Source: Malachius bipustulatus
Taxonomy: Eukaryota > Arthropoda > Insecta > Coleoptera > Melyridae
Assembly: GCA_910589415.1 (NCBI GenBank)
Contig: OU342630.1
Span: 39,898,012-39,962,011 of the forward strand
Length of the DNA: 64,000 nucleotides
Reading direction: 5' to 3'
The position numbers were made by a program, and so were the translations under genes. The notes under the pieces were generated by a model, which saw only the letters and a program-made list of their open reading frames with translations, was not told the DNA's origin and did no database searches. This document shows, in pieces, positions 32,290-44,362 of the stretch. Within the stretch, counting starts at the first letter, position 1, and each line of letters begins with the position of its first letter.

Positions 32290-34648
32290 CAGGGTGTTCC
32301 AACACTAGTGTCCAGCCCGAAAATGACGAGTAACTATAAAGATATGAACTTGAAATTCTCAGAAGTATCTAGTATAGGGCTATACATATACAAATGAAAA
32401 AAAATGCGTCACACGGTTTGGCTTCGCGACACATCAACTTACTAGTCGCGTCAATAAAAATACGTAAAGCAGACATTTGGGGAAGTCCTCAGAAACAGAA
32501 CCGATTTTAGTAATTCTGGTTTAAAAAAATTGTCTTTTCGTGTTACTTAAAATCAGAAACCTCGACAATATACAGGGTTATTCACGGTATATGCCACGGA
32601 AGTTTATGGCCGTGTCTCTGGATTTTAGGATCTTTTTATTTTTGGATAAGGATAGAGACCCGCCAGCGGTACGTTTTAAAATTATATTCATAATGTACAG
32701 GTGTCCCAAAAGCATGAAACATATCAAAGTTATGTTTTTTTAAATGGAATGCTCGTATGTTATTGCATTTTTAGATTGCCTAGGAAGAAAAAAGAAGATT
32801 GGCTTTTACAGTTGGTGTTTAAATTCAGAAGTTTGTGAGTTATAAGCAAGTGAAAATCGTCATTTTTCAAGTTCAAAGCCCTGTACAAGGAAAACGGCTT
32901 AAGATAGAGAAAAACGGCTTACATGTCCCTATTTTAACTTTTCATGTACTATTCAATGATGTAGATGAAATGTTTATACAGGGTGATGAAAAAATTATTG
33001 AAAAATTCTGAGATTTCTCCACGTGTCGACAAATAAATAAATCAAAGAGTGTACAAATGTTTCTATACCATAGGATAGTACATGAAAAGTTAAAATAGGG
33101 ACATGTAAGCCGTTTTTCTCTATCTTGAACCGTTTTCGTTGTACAGGGTCTTGAACTTGAAAAATGACGATTTTCACTTGTTTATAACTGAAAAACTTCC
33201 GAATTTAAACACCAACTGTAAAAGCCGATCTTAGTTTCTCTTCTCAGACAATCTAAAAATGCAATAACATAGAAGCATTCCATTTAAAAAAACATAACTT
33301 TGATATGTTTCATGCTTTTGGGACACCTGTACATTATGAATATATCTGCCGGGTCGCTATCCACTCCAAAAATAAAAAGATCCGAAAATCCAGAGACACG
33401 GCCATAATCTTCCGTGGCGTATACCGTGAATAACCCTGTATACAGGGGGGCTACTTTCAACTGGCTCAGTATTGGGATCTCCTAAACCATTGTAGATACA
33501 GAGTCAGTTAAATTGCAAAAAAGTTTCGCAATTTATGCTTAATAAGACTGAAACAAAATTGAGGATAACTTCGGTAGTTGCTGAAATATGCTTGAAAAAA
33601 ACAAAAATCTTATTTTTGGTATAAGCTTTATTATTGCTGAAAATAACTTAATAATTTATTGTAGGTTTACATAAGTCATCAAAAGTTATCTATTCAACAT
33701 AACAAAAAATTCCTAAGACGCAAAAATTTTCTAAGCCGACTAGATCCCAGAGTTTTCAAAGTCAACTTTGGTTTTTCTAATGGCCACCATTTTGTTTTTC
33801 ATGTTATTCGGTATCATGAAAATCAAATAAATAACATGAAAAATTAATATGGCGGCCGTAAGAAACACAAAAGTCGGCTTAGAAAATTTTTGTAATGTAA
33901 AAGGGGTAGTTTTTGATGACTTCTGTCATCAAAAGTAAGTGTGTAAGAAAGATTATGCAAAAAATAAGGGATGTCGATTTTTCAGTTTTTTCAGTCCAGT
34001 ATTTTGTCCAGAAAGTCCAGTATTTTGTTTCAGTTTCTTAATTAGCATAAAATGGTGAAATTTTTCTTCAATTTAATCGACTCTGTATCTCGAATGTATC
34101 TCGATTTTAAAGAATGTAAAGAGACAAATTTTTTAAAACCAGAATCATCAACATCGGTGCGGTTTCTTATTACACACAAAAATGAATTATTACAGGTAAA
34201 GGCGTACGGTCCACAGGCAATAATAATAAACTTGTAGGATAATAAAGTTCAACCCTTAGTTCAACCCTGGACTCCATTGTTGTCCATTTCATATTTGCAA
34301 AAGCCAAGTCCTATACATATGGAAACACAAAAAGACAGTTCATTGTTAGTTGTCGTGAGTTTTTCTTGATTTTCAAAGCTAATTAAAGAGGTGATTTGAT
34401 TTTTTTCTGATATCTTATTTCCAAGACACGTCTCTTGATTACGAAAAGCTAAAAATTTCAATAAATTAACGAACACGAAAATGATTAACGGAGTCGTGAC
34501 GATAATTAATTGCACTTTCAGATCAAAGAAGCTCATCAATTATTTATAACTCTATTATATGATTCGCGTATTTCCTTAAAATTTCAAATTAATATCATTG
34601 CAATTAGTCGTCATTTTTGAGGTTGACACACTAGTGTTAGGACACCCT
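32290..34648. mobile_element. foldback element I, about 2.36 kb, with element H nested inside
   Basis: The left end CAGGGTGTTCCAACACTAG (TA at 32288-32289) is matched in reverse by CTAGTGTTAGGACACCCT ending at 34648. Further arm matches are aaaatgacgagtaac with 34600-34625, and aattctggtttaaaaaaa with 34120-34150. The inner arms (33490-33830 and 33850-34095) match around a centre near 33830, including aagtcatcaaaa and aaattttctaagccgac. The arms differ by many substitutions, so this is older than the foldback nested at 32573-33438. Confidence 0.75.
32573..33438. mobile_element. foldback element H, about 866 bp, nested in element I
   Basis: Same family as element E: outer ends CAGGGTTATTCACGGTATA, a nested inner end near 32697 (TACAGGTGTCCCAAAAGC) and the shared core. 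TA lies on both sides (32571-32572 and 33439-33440). It sits in the left arm of element I, whose right arm has no counterpart. Confidence 0.88.
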
Positions 34649-34821
34649 ACGACAGCAGATGTAATTGAAGGTTTTTAATATTCTTAATAAGTAATGATTG
34701 TTCATAGTGTTGTTATTTGAAAAAATATCAATATTTGAATTGAAATGTCATGATTTATACCTAATCTTAATGATTTCAATTAGCCGGATGCCAGTTTTAT
34801 AGTAATTATTTGATTATTATA

Positions 34822-35583
34822 CAGGGTGATTCAAAATTGAGTGCAAATATTTTGAGGGCTTATTTACCAGCCAAAAATAAGAAGTTTTTTTCATATAATC
34901 GTATGTCCTAGTTTGCTTTGTTTTCTAGATACAGGGGGTAATATTTTGAAAAAAAAATCGATTTTTATCATTTCTCAAAAACCTCTCAGCCGATTTAAAT
35001 AAAATTTTATAGGCTTATTTGTTATCATAAGGGCTTTCCTTTGATGGGAATAACATGAATTTATGAATTCCAGTGGCGTCTCAGGGGGCTACCTGAATTA
35101 AATTAAATGAATCTCAATAATCGATGTGAATTTATTACTTGTTTTAATAGGGCCTGGCACAGATTTTGATTTTTTTCTTGGAAACAAAGCTAGATACGAG
35201 TAAAGCTCAGGAGGCAAGAAAGTTACAATATTGACCGCTTTATCTAAAAAAATATATAAATTGTCAAAAGAGCAGTGGCGTACCATAATTTTACCTATAA
35301 GCTTCAAGTAGGTAGCCCCCTGAGACGCCACTGGAACTAATAAATTTATGTTATTCCCATCAAAGGAAGTTCCTTATAACGACAAATAACCCTACCAAAT
35401 TTTATTCAAATCGACTGAAAGGTTTTTGAGTAATTAATAAAAAATCGATTTTTTTTTCAAAATTTTACACCCTATATCTAGAAAACGAAGCAAGTTAGGA
35501 CATACGATTATATGAAAAAACTTCTTATTTTTGGCTGGTAAATAAACCCTTAAAATATTTGCACTCAATTTTGAATCAGCCTG
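34822..35583. mobile_element. foldback element J, about 762 bp
   Basis: Ends are CAGGGTGATTCAAAATTGAG and its complement (CAGGCTGATTCAAAATTGAG on the right), flanked by TA (34820-34821 and 35584-35585). Arms of about 270 bp end internally at ccagtggcgtctcagggggc and its complement. The loop of about 220 bp (35098-35310) is unique. The right end abuts another element's start at 35586. Confidence 0.88.
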
Positions 35584-35585
35584 TA

Positions 35586-35885
35586 TAGGGTGTTCGAAAA
35601 CGAATCCGTTATGGAGTAGGCCCTGACACAAAGAGGTTTGTTTTAGCTTCTTCTTCTTCTTCTTTAATGGCTTGGGCACCCTTGTGCATATAGCCAGCTT
35701 CTAGTAAGTATCTCTCTGTCAAGTGCTAACTTGACTTGAATCCACTCGCTACAACTGACAGCTCTCGATTTTTTTAGGTTAGGACAGCTGTCGAAACATT
35801 CAAGAACGTTAATAAAATAGACACTCATTTTATTGACATTTTTATAAAACACATAAATAAAATCAACAAATAATTCATTTAAGAG
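35586..35885 (+). repeat. repeat family K, copy 1
   Basis: It starts TAGGGTGTTCGAAAACGAATCC directly after foldback J. It matches the reverse complement of 56425-56640 in several blocks: the tip, the actgacagctctcgattttt block, and ttttataaaacacataaat. A cttcttcttcttcttct run near 35648 is present only here. It looks like a MITE or a single foldback arm. Confidence 0.7.
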
Positions 35886-36386
35886 ATGGGTGAAGTGCTC
35901 ACTCTACGAAGGGCACTTTGTAACAGTTCAGGTGTATCATTTAGTAGGTAATGTAGTAGGTAATAAGGGAGCGAGTAGCATCAACGGATTTTAAATTTAA
36001 AGCTTTGCTATCATTTTGTGCGTTGTTTATTATCAATTTTTTTTCCCAACACATTGGTAGGGATCCAACTCATTTATTTATTTAATTGATTCTTTATTTT
36101 TTTTTTTTCTTGAATAGATTCTACAATAATTCTTAACGTACTTAAATCTGTTAGGTATAACAGTTCCTGGTACCTGCATATCAAATTAGAGCCGGTATAG
36201 GCCATAGACCATTATATTACGTTTATTGGACATATTATTGACTGTTGTTTATAATTCCTCACCTGCAACGTTTATAATTATTATCCTGTTTTGATGTTAT
36301 TAAAAATTTAGGGTGTTGTATTATTATTGTGTATTTTACTTTTTGTTAAAATTAGTTTATAGGTTTGTTGTAATCCTTTTTATAAA
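35886..36386. other. presumed flank or 5' untranslated region of the LINE
   Basis: AT-rich with T runs near 36090-36110. No first ORF (gag-like) of the LINE was found here, and the 5' end of the element could not be fixed. Confidence 0.4.
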
Positions 36387-39173
36387 ATGGTTAATTCCTT
36401 GAAGGTCTGTCATCTAAATGTGCGATCGCTGTTGCCAAAAATAGATGAAATAAGAGCTTACTGTGCTGAGGTAACTGTGGATGTGTTTTGCTTTTCAGAA
36501 ACTTGGTTAAGACCTGATGTGACTGATGCCAGCATTTATATTGAGGGGTATGTCCTTCTGAGACAGGAGAGACGGGATGGCTATGGTGGTGTCGCAATTT
36601 ATTTAAGAGAAAATTTAAAATACACAAAAATTCATGGTTGTGATAACGCAATCGAGCAGTTGTGGATATATTTGACATTTGGTAAGAAAAAAATAGCCCT
36701 AGGTGTTGTTTATAATCCACATTATCGTTTTTATAACACATTTATTGACCATCTTGCTGAGAGTGTTTCTGGAATATTTCCATCCTGTGAGGAGTTAGTA
36801 TGTGTTGGGGACGTAAATATTGATCTTTTGAAACATAATTCACCGGCCATCGATAAATTTTATTCTTTTTGTGACACTTTTGGACTATCGCAGATAGTTA
36901 ACTTTCCCACTCGCGGTACTAGTCTTTTGGACCACATAATTATTTCGGACAAAAAGCTGGTTCAGAATGTGCATAGTAGGTCGTTTCCATCTTCGTATCC
37001 ACTCGACCATGATCTGGTTTCTGCAGACTTATGTTTTGAGGCAGAAACTGCCACGGTCTCATATAAAGTAATCAGAGATTATCGAAATTTTATACCAGAG
37101 AGATTTTTAGGTGAACTAACGGTTGCACCACTGCATCAAATATTTACAATGAGGGATGTCAATGACAAGGTTTCATTTTTTAACTCGTGTTTGATTGAAT
37201 TATTCAACACGCATGCTCCTTTCAGAACCGTACGAATTACGAAACCACGTGCACCATGGCTGACGGACAATTTGAGATTTTTAATGAGTTTGCGAGATAA
37301 GGCACAGCAAAAATGGAAGCGAACTCGAAATGTGGATCACTTCAATTATTATAGGTCTCTGCGAAATCAAGTGACTCTTTTGTGTAGATCTGAAAAGAAG
37401 AGCTACTACCAGAGCTGTTTAGCCAACGGAGATACCAAAACAATCTGGAATTATTTGAAGCCTCCAAAAAGGTCTCATGTTCCTATTCATTTGAATGATC
37501 CTGAGGGTTTTAATGAGTTTTATATGAATATTGATGTGGGTACTCCCGATTTGAATATATTAACACACTACAACAGTTCCAGGCTTGATGGCATTGATTC
37601 ACCACTAAGGTTTCACTTTGTTTCGTGCGACGAGGTGCAGAATTTACTCTGCTCAATCAAATCTCAGTCTGTGGGCTTTGATGGTATTGGCATGAGTATG
37701 CTCACACTTTGCGGTGATATTATTATTCCATATGTAACTCATATAGTGAACTGTTGTCTGGAGACAAGTACTTTTCCAGATGCCTGGAAGATTGCTATTG
37801 TTAAGCCAATACCAAAGCAATCCAATCCAACATGTTTTAAAGATTTCAGACCAATAAGTATACTACCTGTGCTTTCTAAAATCCTTGAAAAAATAATGTG
37901 TGAGCAGCTATCTACATTTCTTGATAACCACAGTATCCTGCCTGTAAGACAGTCGGGTTTTCGGCCGAGATATGGTTGCAGTACTGCTCTTTCTGATATC
38001 AAAGACGATATCTTAAAAGCTAAGGATGCAGGTCTGGCTACGGCACTGGTTCTTTTTGATTTCAGTAGAGCTTTCGATACCATTTCCCATGTATTGTTGC
38101 TTGCCATTTGTGAGCATGTGGGATTTGGTGTGGAGGTTTGCAATATGTTGTCCAGTTACCTGAGAGGTCGTCAACAAATGGTTCAGTTGGATGATAAAAT
38201 TTCGACTCCGAGGTATGTAATGTCGGGAGTACCGTAGGGTTCGATACTTGGGCCCTTGTTGTATATACTTTATACCTTTGCGCTGCCAAAATGTATTAAA
38301 ACCTGCTCTGTTCACTTGTATGCAGATGACACCCAAATATATCATTCTTTTCATTGGGATAACATGCGGTTCGCAATCGATTGCATTGAACGTGATGTTA
38401 AAGCGTTGCTTGATTATGCTGAGGGTCATTGTCTGTCTCTTAACAAATCAAAAACTAAGATTTTACTTTTTGGTCCTCAGCGTTTGGTGGAGGTTATCTC
38501 GCCAGTGTTTACGATAAATGTGGGAGATGCAGCTGTTGGGGTTGTCCCAGAAGCCAGAAACTTGGGGGTAATATTTGATAGCTCGTTGCGGTTCAGGAGA
38601 CATGTCACTGAGTGCATTAGAAAAGGATACTATCAACTTAAATTAATATATAATAAAAGACATTTTATGACAAAAAAGTTGAAGTCCAATCTCTGTGATT
38701 CTATGGTACTCTCTGGACTGAACTACTGTGATGTTGTGTATGGTCCCAGTATTGATTGTGCGGATGTTCGCAGAATCCAAGTTCTCCAGAACTCCTGCCT
38801 TAGGTTGATATATGGAATTCGTCGTCGACAGCGCATTACGTATAAATTAAATGAAAATAAATGGCTTAATATGACCAACAGGCGACTCTTACATGCATCC
38901 TGTTTCTATCACAGGATTTTGCTGTACAAAAAACCTCCATATCTACTTAATAAGATCACATTTAGGTCGAATGTGCATAATCTCAATGTCAGATTTAGGG
39001 GTACCCTATCAATTCCAGCTCACAAAACTGAAGCTTTTAAAGCTAGTTTTAGCTATCAGATCGCGAAAACTTATGGTCCCCTCTCTGACGTTTTGAAGGG
39101 CATGACTGATGGAAACTTTAAAAAGAAATTCACTGGGGAGTTGTTTCGGAGGCAGTGTGCACAGCTTACATAA
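36387..39173 (+). pseudogene. LINE ORF2: endonuclease and reverse transcriptase, one in-frame stop
   Basis: The frame covers 929 codons if the single TAG at 38235-38237 is ignored. Residues 1-230 form an apurinic-type endonuclease (NVRSLLPKIDE, SETWL, GDVNIDLL, LDHIIIS, LDHDLVSADL). Residues of about 415-700 form the reverse transcriptase (FRPISILPVLSKILEK, QSGFRPRYGCSTAL, FDFSRAFDTISH). The catalytic YADD is at 38319-38330, downstream of the stop. The stop sits where this RT family has a Gln in a GVPQGS-type motif, so it is probably a CAG to TAG change. The C-terminal region has no RNase H. The protein cannot be made in full, but otherwise the frame is undamaged. Confidence 0.88.
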
Positions 39174-39581
39174 GTAGTACCTATTTGCTTGAATATTTGC
39201 AGCCTCATTTTGGGTGGGCGCTCGCACTTTTGGATGGCACTTTTGTTACACATAGTTGTGTTTTTGCTTTTTACTTGTATTATCTGTAATATTTGGTGTA
39301 TTGTATACGTACAGGATGAATATTTTGTTTTTCTTTTTGCTTAGAATAATATTTGATAGAATATATGAAAACGTTGGAGTCCTTCTTACATTTATTTACT
39401 TTTGATAGAAACGCTGTTTAATGATTTACAATATAAATTGGCATTTGAATCAAGGTCAAGGAGAGCAGGGGCATATCAATTCTTGATATGCTATCTGGCC
39501 TTCGCCTTATCCACTAATTTGATTTTTTTTTCTTTTGCATGGATATCTATTTTGTATGTGGAATTTTGTGGAATAAAGACA

Positions 39582-39627
<46 letters not shown>

Positions 39628-39628
39628 T
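39582..39628 (+). repeat. (TTA)n microsatellite, LINE 3' tail
   Basis: About 15 uninterrupted units of TTA/ATT directly after the LINE polyadenylation-like signal. Confidence 0.85.
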
Positions 39629-40473
39629 ATCTCGGTGAACTTCTCCTCGATCCTGCTTCTCAATTCCGCCAAATCACGAGGTAACAATTCCTGCACCACC
39701 CTACTCCATAAAGATACAAGTGAGCATCTTTCCTAAGTAGCTTGTGACAGGTTCCTACAGAAACATCAATTTGCTGGGCTATGAATTATTTAAATTAATT
39801 ATTATTATTATTGTCCTTTAAATGTTTAACTGCATTAAAATGAACGTCAGTCAGTCACTTTCTTGCGGCGCTGCTGCTGATGATGCGCCAACCGAGCATC
39901 GAAATCTCGAGGATATGTCTATTCTTTTTTAATAAAGATACCTGTGTGCGAAAAACTCTACTTTAGAGTATTTGTCGCTTATCTGATGAAATATTTATGC
40001 TCAGGGACGAAATATTGACGATACATTACATTATTATTTTTGTATAGGTTTTTAGGTTCTCAGGCTTACTTTTGCAGTTATTAATAAATAGTTGACGTTT
40101 CGGGATTGATTAATCCCTTGATCATATATTTAATTAACAATCAAATAGGTATAAATAAAAATTATTTAGTAAAATTAAAATATAAAAGTATGACATTTAA
40201 GTACAAGTCAAAATTTAAAAATGGCATACCGTTTGAAACAAATATTTATTTTAGATAATAATTGTTATTTTACTATTATTGTTTTTTTGTTGTTTTGTTT
40301 TCCAGTTGGTGTTTGTCTTTTTTTTTGTTTGTTTGTATGTGTATATTGTTTAAAATAATATTACAATTTTCTGATACATTACATGTAGCTACCGGTAAAA
40401 CTACAGTTATTTTGAAACAACGGACAAATAAATCACAGTTACTAGACGTTACCGTGACAGCGCATCACAATTG
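39629..40473. other. no gene recognised
   Basis: AT-rich; open frames at 39539-39736 and 40262-40576 only translate the microsatellite, T-rich DNA and the edge of the next foldback. Confidence 0.4.
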
Positions 40474-41174
40474 TACAGGGTGTCCCAGCTCATTCGAAGC
40501 GGTCTCTGTAGGCCAAACGATGGACTTTTTCAAAAAACTTTTTGAAAATTCAAGTACAGAATCACAATTGCCATAATTTAAAATTATTGTGGAGTATAAA
40601 GAGTGCCCCATATGACAGTGACATATCAAAGTTATGTTTTTTTAAATGGAATGCTGCTATGTTATTGCATTTTTAGATTGTCTGAGAAGAGAAAATAAGA
40701 TTTGCTTTTACAGTTGGTGTTTAAATTCAGAAGTTTTTGAGTTAGGTATAAACAAGTGAAAATCGTCATTTTTCAAGTTCAAGGCCCTGTACAACGAAAA
40801 CGGTTCAAGATAGAGAAAAACGGCTTACATGTCCCTATTTTAACTTTTTATGTACTATCCTATGGTATAGAAAAATTTTTACTTTCTTTGATTTTTTTAT
40901 TTGGCGACGCTTGGAGAAATCTCAGAATTTTTCAAATTTTTTATCACCCTGTATAAACATTTCATCTACATGATAGGATAGTACATGAAAAAGTAAAATA
41001 GGGACATGTAAGCCGTTTTTCTCTATCTTCAGCCGTTTTCGTTGTACAGGGCTTTGAACTTGAAAAATGACGATTTTCACTTGTTTATAACTCAAAAACT
41101 TCTGAATTTAAACACCAACTGTAAAAGTCAATCTTATTTTCTCTTCTCAGACAATCTAAAAATTCAATAACATA

Positions 41175-44100
41175 CACGGAAAAAACATTACGGTATTCTG
41201 AAAGAGATATCCTTTGAACCAATGATATCTTATACTAAGTATTCCTCGGACATAAGTATCCTTCAAACGAATAGAGGTCTATCATTGGTATGGACTGGGT
41301 CAATATCATTGATTCAAGCATAAGCAGTCATTGGATTTAATAGAACTCCTCAATTATAAAACTTCATTGGTTGCATTTTAGTCCTTTAATCTGTTTTACG
41401 ATAAGTATTATTGGTTGAAGTTTAATATTTTGTCGTTAAAACAACACTTCTTTTAGATGCCAGTTCATCATTTTGTTGAAGTAATTATAGTTATTATTAT
41501 TGTTACTACTACTATAATAGTTCTGATTCAATCATATATATCCGTTGAAGTATTCATGTATTATTATTTGATTTTATTCTATTTTTAATTGTTTCAATAG
41601 TACAACTAAATTTGTTTTTATTTATAGCGTAATTGATTTAATAATAGCTTTATATTGATACGAATTCATCATTTTATCGATTTGAAAATAGGTAGGTACC
41701 TACTTCTCTTCAGGCTTAAAATGAATTATTCATAGAAAAAATATTTTTTTTTATAAAAGACTTGGGACACGTCAACTTAAACTACCTATTTATTTTGCAT
41801 TTTTTAGTCTCAGTTTGAATTTTTATCCTTATCACTTTTCGTAAGTAAGACAAAATATTGAAATTGATGCGTCAGAGCTTCCTTTAAATAATTTTAAATA
41901 AATTTAAAATATTATAAATAAATAAATTTAAAAAATATTATAAATCAATTTTAAAAACATTTAAAGAAAGCTCTGACACGTCAATTTCAATATTTTGTCT
42001 GGTTTGCGGAAAGTGATAAGGATAAAAATTCAAACTGACACTAAAAAATGCCAAATTAAAGTTAAAGTTGACGTGTGACGTGTCCCAGGTCTTTTATAAA
42101 AAAATATTTTTTTTACAAATTAAGCATTTTAATCCACAAGAGAAGTAGACATAAATATTATAAATAATATTATATCACTTATTATACTTACCTCACGTAG
42201 ATCCTGGTTTCAAGAGAAAATGTAAATTTTCGTGGATCATAAAATTGTTTCAAGGGGAAAATGAATTATCTATCAAAGAAGTACAATAAATGAGTAAAAA
42301 TTAAACTTTATTTTTTCATGATTTAAAAAATAATTACACAACAGGTACATTTAACAAAAATTAACAAAGATACAAAATACTGTATAATAGTACTCTTATG
42401 AAAAAAAAACTTAACAATTACTAAAAATAAAAAATAAAATTAATTCTGTCAATATCCCTGGTAGATATTTTTGGCCAGCTCGTAACAGTAACCGTGCTAG
42501 TGGTGCTGATACTCGGTGACGCCAGCATCTGCTGATCAATGAAATGATTAGCGAAATTTGAATTTGACGCTAACTCTTGTTTAAATTTTTTTAGATTAGG
42601 TACGTATAAATCTAAGTCGTGCTCCGACTTTCAGAATTAATTCCTTAATATTTTATACAGAAGATCCCAGAATAAAGGGGAAAAACTTCTAGGTAGCCAA
42701 ACTTCAAAAAGAAAAATCACTTAATTTTAATGAAAAAAGTCTTAACCTTAATGAACCTACCCTCTAAATTGAGTAATGAGGAATTTATACGGAGTTAATG
42801 TTCTAAAACAAATGAAATATTTTTTCATAAAACTCGAAAAAAAATTTGGAATATTTCTTCGTGAAATTGTGTGCGCCGTTTTCTATTATTTATTATAATT
42901 TTTTATTATTATTACGTATTATTATTATCATTTGTATTATTCTAAAACGAAGCATTTGCGGACCCATTTGTTTTCATGAGTACCTGTCAGAGAATAGGTC
43001 ATCAAGTGTAGATTAAAAAACTCAGTGGCCCCTTACCCTATATAGTGAATAATACCTAAATCTTTTCAAAGGTGGAAAAATATAAATCCCATTTAAAGAA
43101 ATCAAAACGTGACGTGATGCATACAGCTTGAAAAGTGATGTTTTCATAAAATAGTAGATATTCAAGAAGATCATCAACATGTTGTATAATAGGTGTCCTA
43201 CCAAGATGAGGCAGTCTTATTTTGTGAACCATTGGAAAACATTTTTAGCATATTTTTTTAATATGCATAGATACCTAGCATAATTTATATTGGAGTGACC
43301 AATATACAGAAGAGGGGGCTTCTCGAACTCCGTACACAAATAAATCTATACCTAAGATCTAACAAAATTTTAATTAAGTACCCAACCTAACTAGAATATA
43401 TCAGATGTACATACATGCTTTCATGATGGATGTGAAGAAAGGTAGGCTATAATATACTTGTAGATATACTTACCGTTAAATTCTGGTATTAACTCTTCCA
43501 GGCACCACTCCTTCAGGAGATCTTTCCATGTTTTAAATTTATCTATATATGATGTAAAAATACTCACTACAAGAATTTTGTACCGCATAATTGAAAACTT
43601 ATGTCACTTTCTTCAATGTCATGGCGCGTCATTGCGTCCTACGGCTTGTAATACAATAAAGGAAATGATAGTAAAATAAAACGGAATATAGTTTGATTTT
43701 CTCAGTTACAGCCATTTTCGTTTCAATGATAAGCGCAATTCATTCCATAGTATCCGCTTTTGAATGAACCCTATTATCATTTCCTTACAATCACAAAACA
43801 TGTTGTGAGGAAAATTTGAACCCGTTAAATCAATCCTAAGATTCATTGAGCGCAGCAAAATAATAATATTGTTTTAGTATTTTTCTCTCTTTGATTCAAT
43901 GATAATAAGGATTGAATCAAATGTGGAAACTTTTAAATGTAATGTAAGTTCATCATTCACTCAAATGTAAATTCTTCATTCAGCTTAAAGAGAAATATTT
44001 CTTCAACCATGTGCAGATATATTTCGATTTCGTTAACTCCTGTATATTCAACTTGAAACTAGATCTTTCATTGTTTTAATTTTTTATAATTGAAGTGATG

Positions 44101-44176
44101 CTTATTGTGGTCGATTAAAGTGAAAAGGTCCAAAAATAGGACTATAATTGGAAATACGGTAGTAGTTTTTTCAGTG
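41175..44176. mobile_element. TA-inserted DNA element inside foldback L, 3002 bp
   Basis: Ends CACGGAAAAAACATTACGG (left) and its inverted counterpart ending ...GTTTTTTCAGTG (right) are flanked by TA on both sides (41173-41174 and 44177-44178). The restored TA fits the foldback arm exactly. TA duplication suggests a Tc1/mariner-like mechanism, but no transposase was found; the longest open frame is about 60 codons. It contains an inner palindrome and recurrent 'cattgg' motifs near its left end (for example 41283 and 41367). Confidence 0.75.
41690..42135. repeat. inner palindrome within the 3.0 kb element
   Basis: Left arm (41710-41890; ttttataaaagacttgggac, agtgtcagtttgaatttt-like) pairs with the right arm (41960-42120; ctgacacgtcaatttcaata and cccaggtcttttataaaa) around an AT-rich loop near 41890-41960. 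Confidence 0.75.
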
Positions 44177-44362
44177 TAGGAGCATTCCATTTAAAAAAAC
44201 ATAACTTTGATATGCCACTGTCATATGGGACACTCTGTATACTCCAAAATAATTTTAAATTATGGCCATTGGGATCCTGTACTTGAATTTTCAAAAAGTT
44301 TTTCGAAAAAGTCCATCGTTTGGCCTACAGAGACCGCTTCGAATAAGCTGGGACAGCCTGTA

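Larger units (their letters stand above)
36387..39628 (+). mobile_element. CR1/L2-like LINE, nearly complete ORF2 and 3' end
   Basis: It contains a single long ORF2 (36387-39173, broken by one stop), a 3' untranslated region of about 400 bp, AATAAA at 39572-39577, and an ATT/TTA microsatellite tail (39582-39628) instead of poly-A, as in CR1-group elements. No target duplication was identified. The clade assignment rests on the endonuclease N-terminus (VCHLNVRSLLPKIDEIR) and the lack of RNase H. Confidence 0.8.
40476..44360. mobile_element. foldback element L, split by a 3.0 kb insertion
   Basis: Same family as foldback B: ends CAGGGTGTCCCAGC and its complement (one mismatch on the right), flanked by TA at 40474-40475 and 44361-44362. 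The left arm is 40476 to about 40940. The right arm is about 40945-41174 plus 44179-44360. Removing 41175-44176 and one TA restores a sequence matching the uninterrupted arms of B and E. Confidence 0.88.

Noticed and set aside
19762..35583. CRISPR-like or satellite array from the regularly recurring hairpins
   Set aside because: Units are unequal, palindromic, TA-flanked and separated by unrelated DNA; this is eukaryotic transposon sequence.
39539..39736. Leu-rich frame over the microsatellite
   Set aside because: It is a translation of the (TTA)n tail of the LINE.
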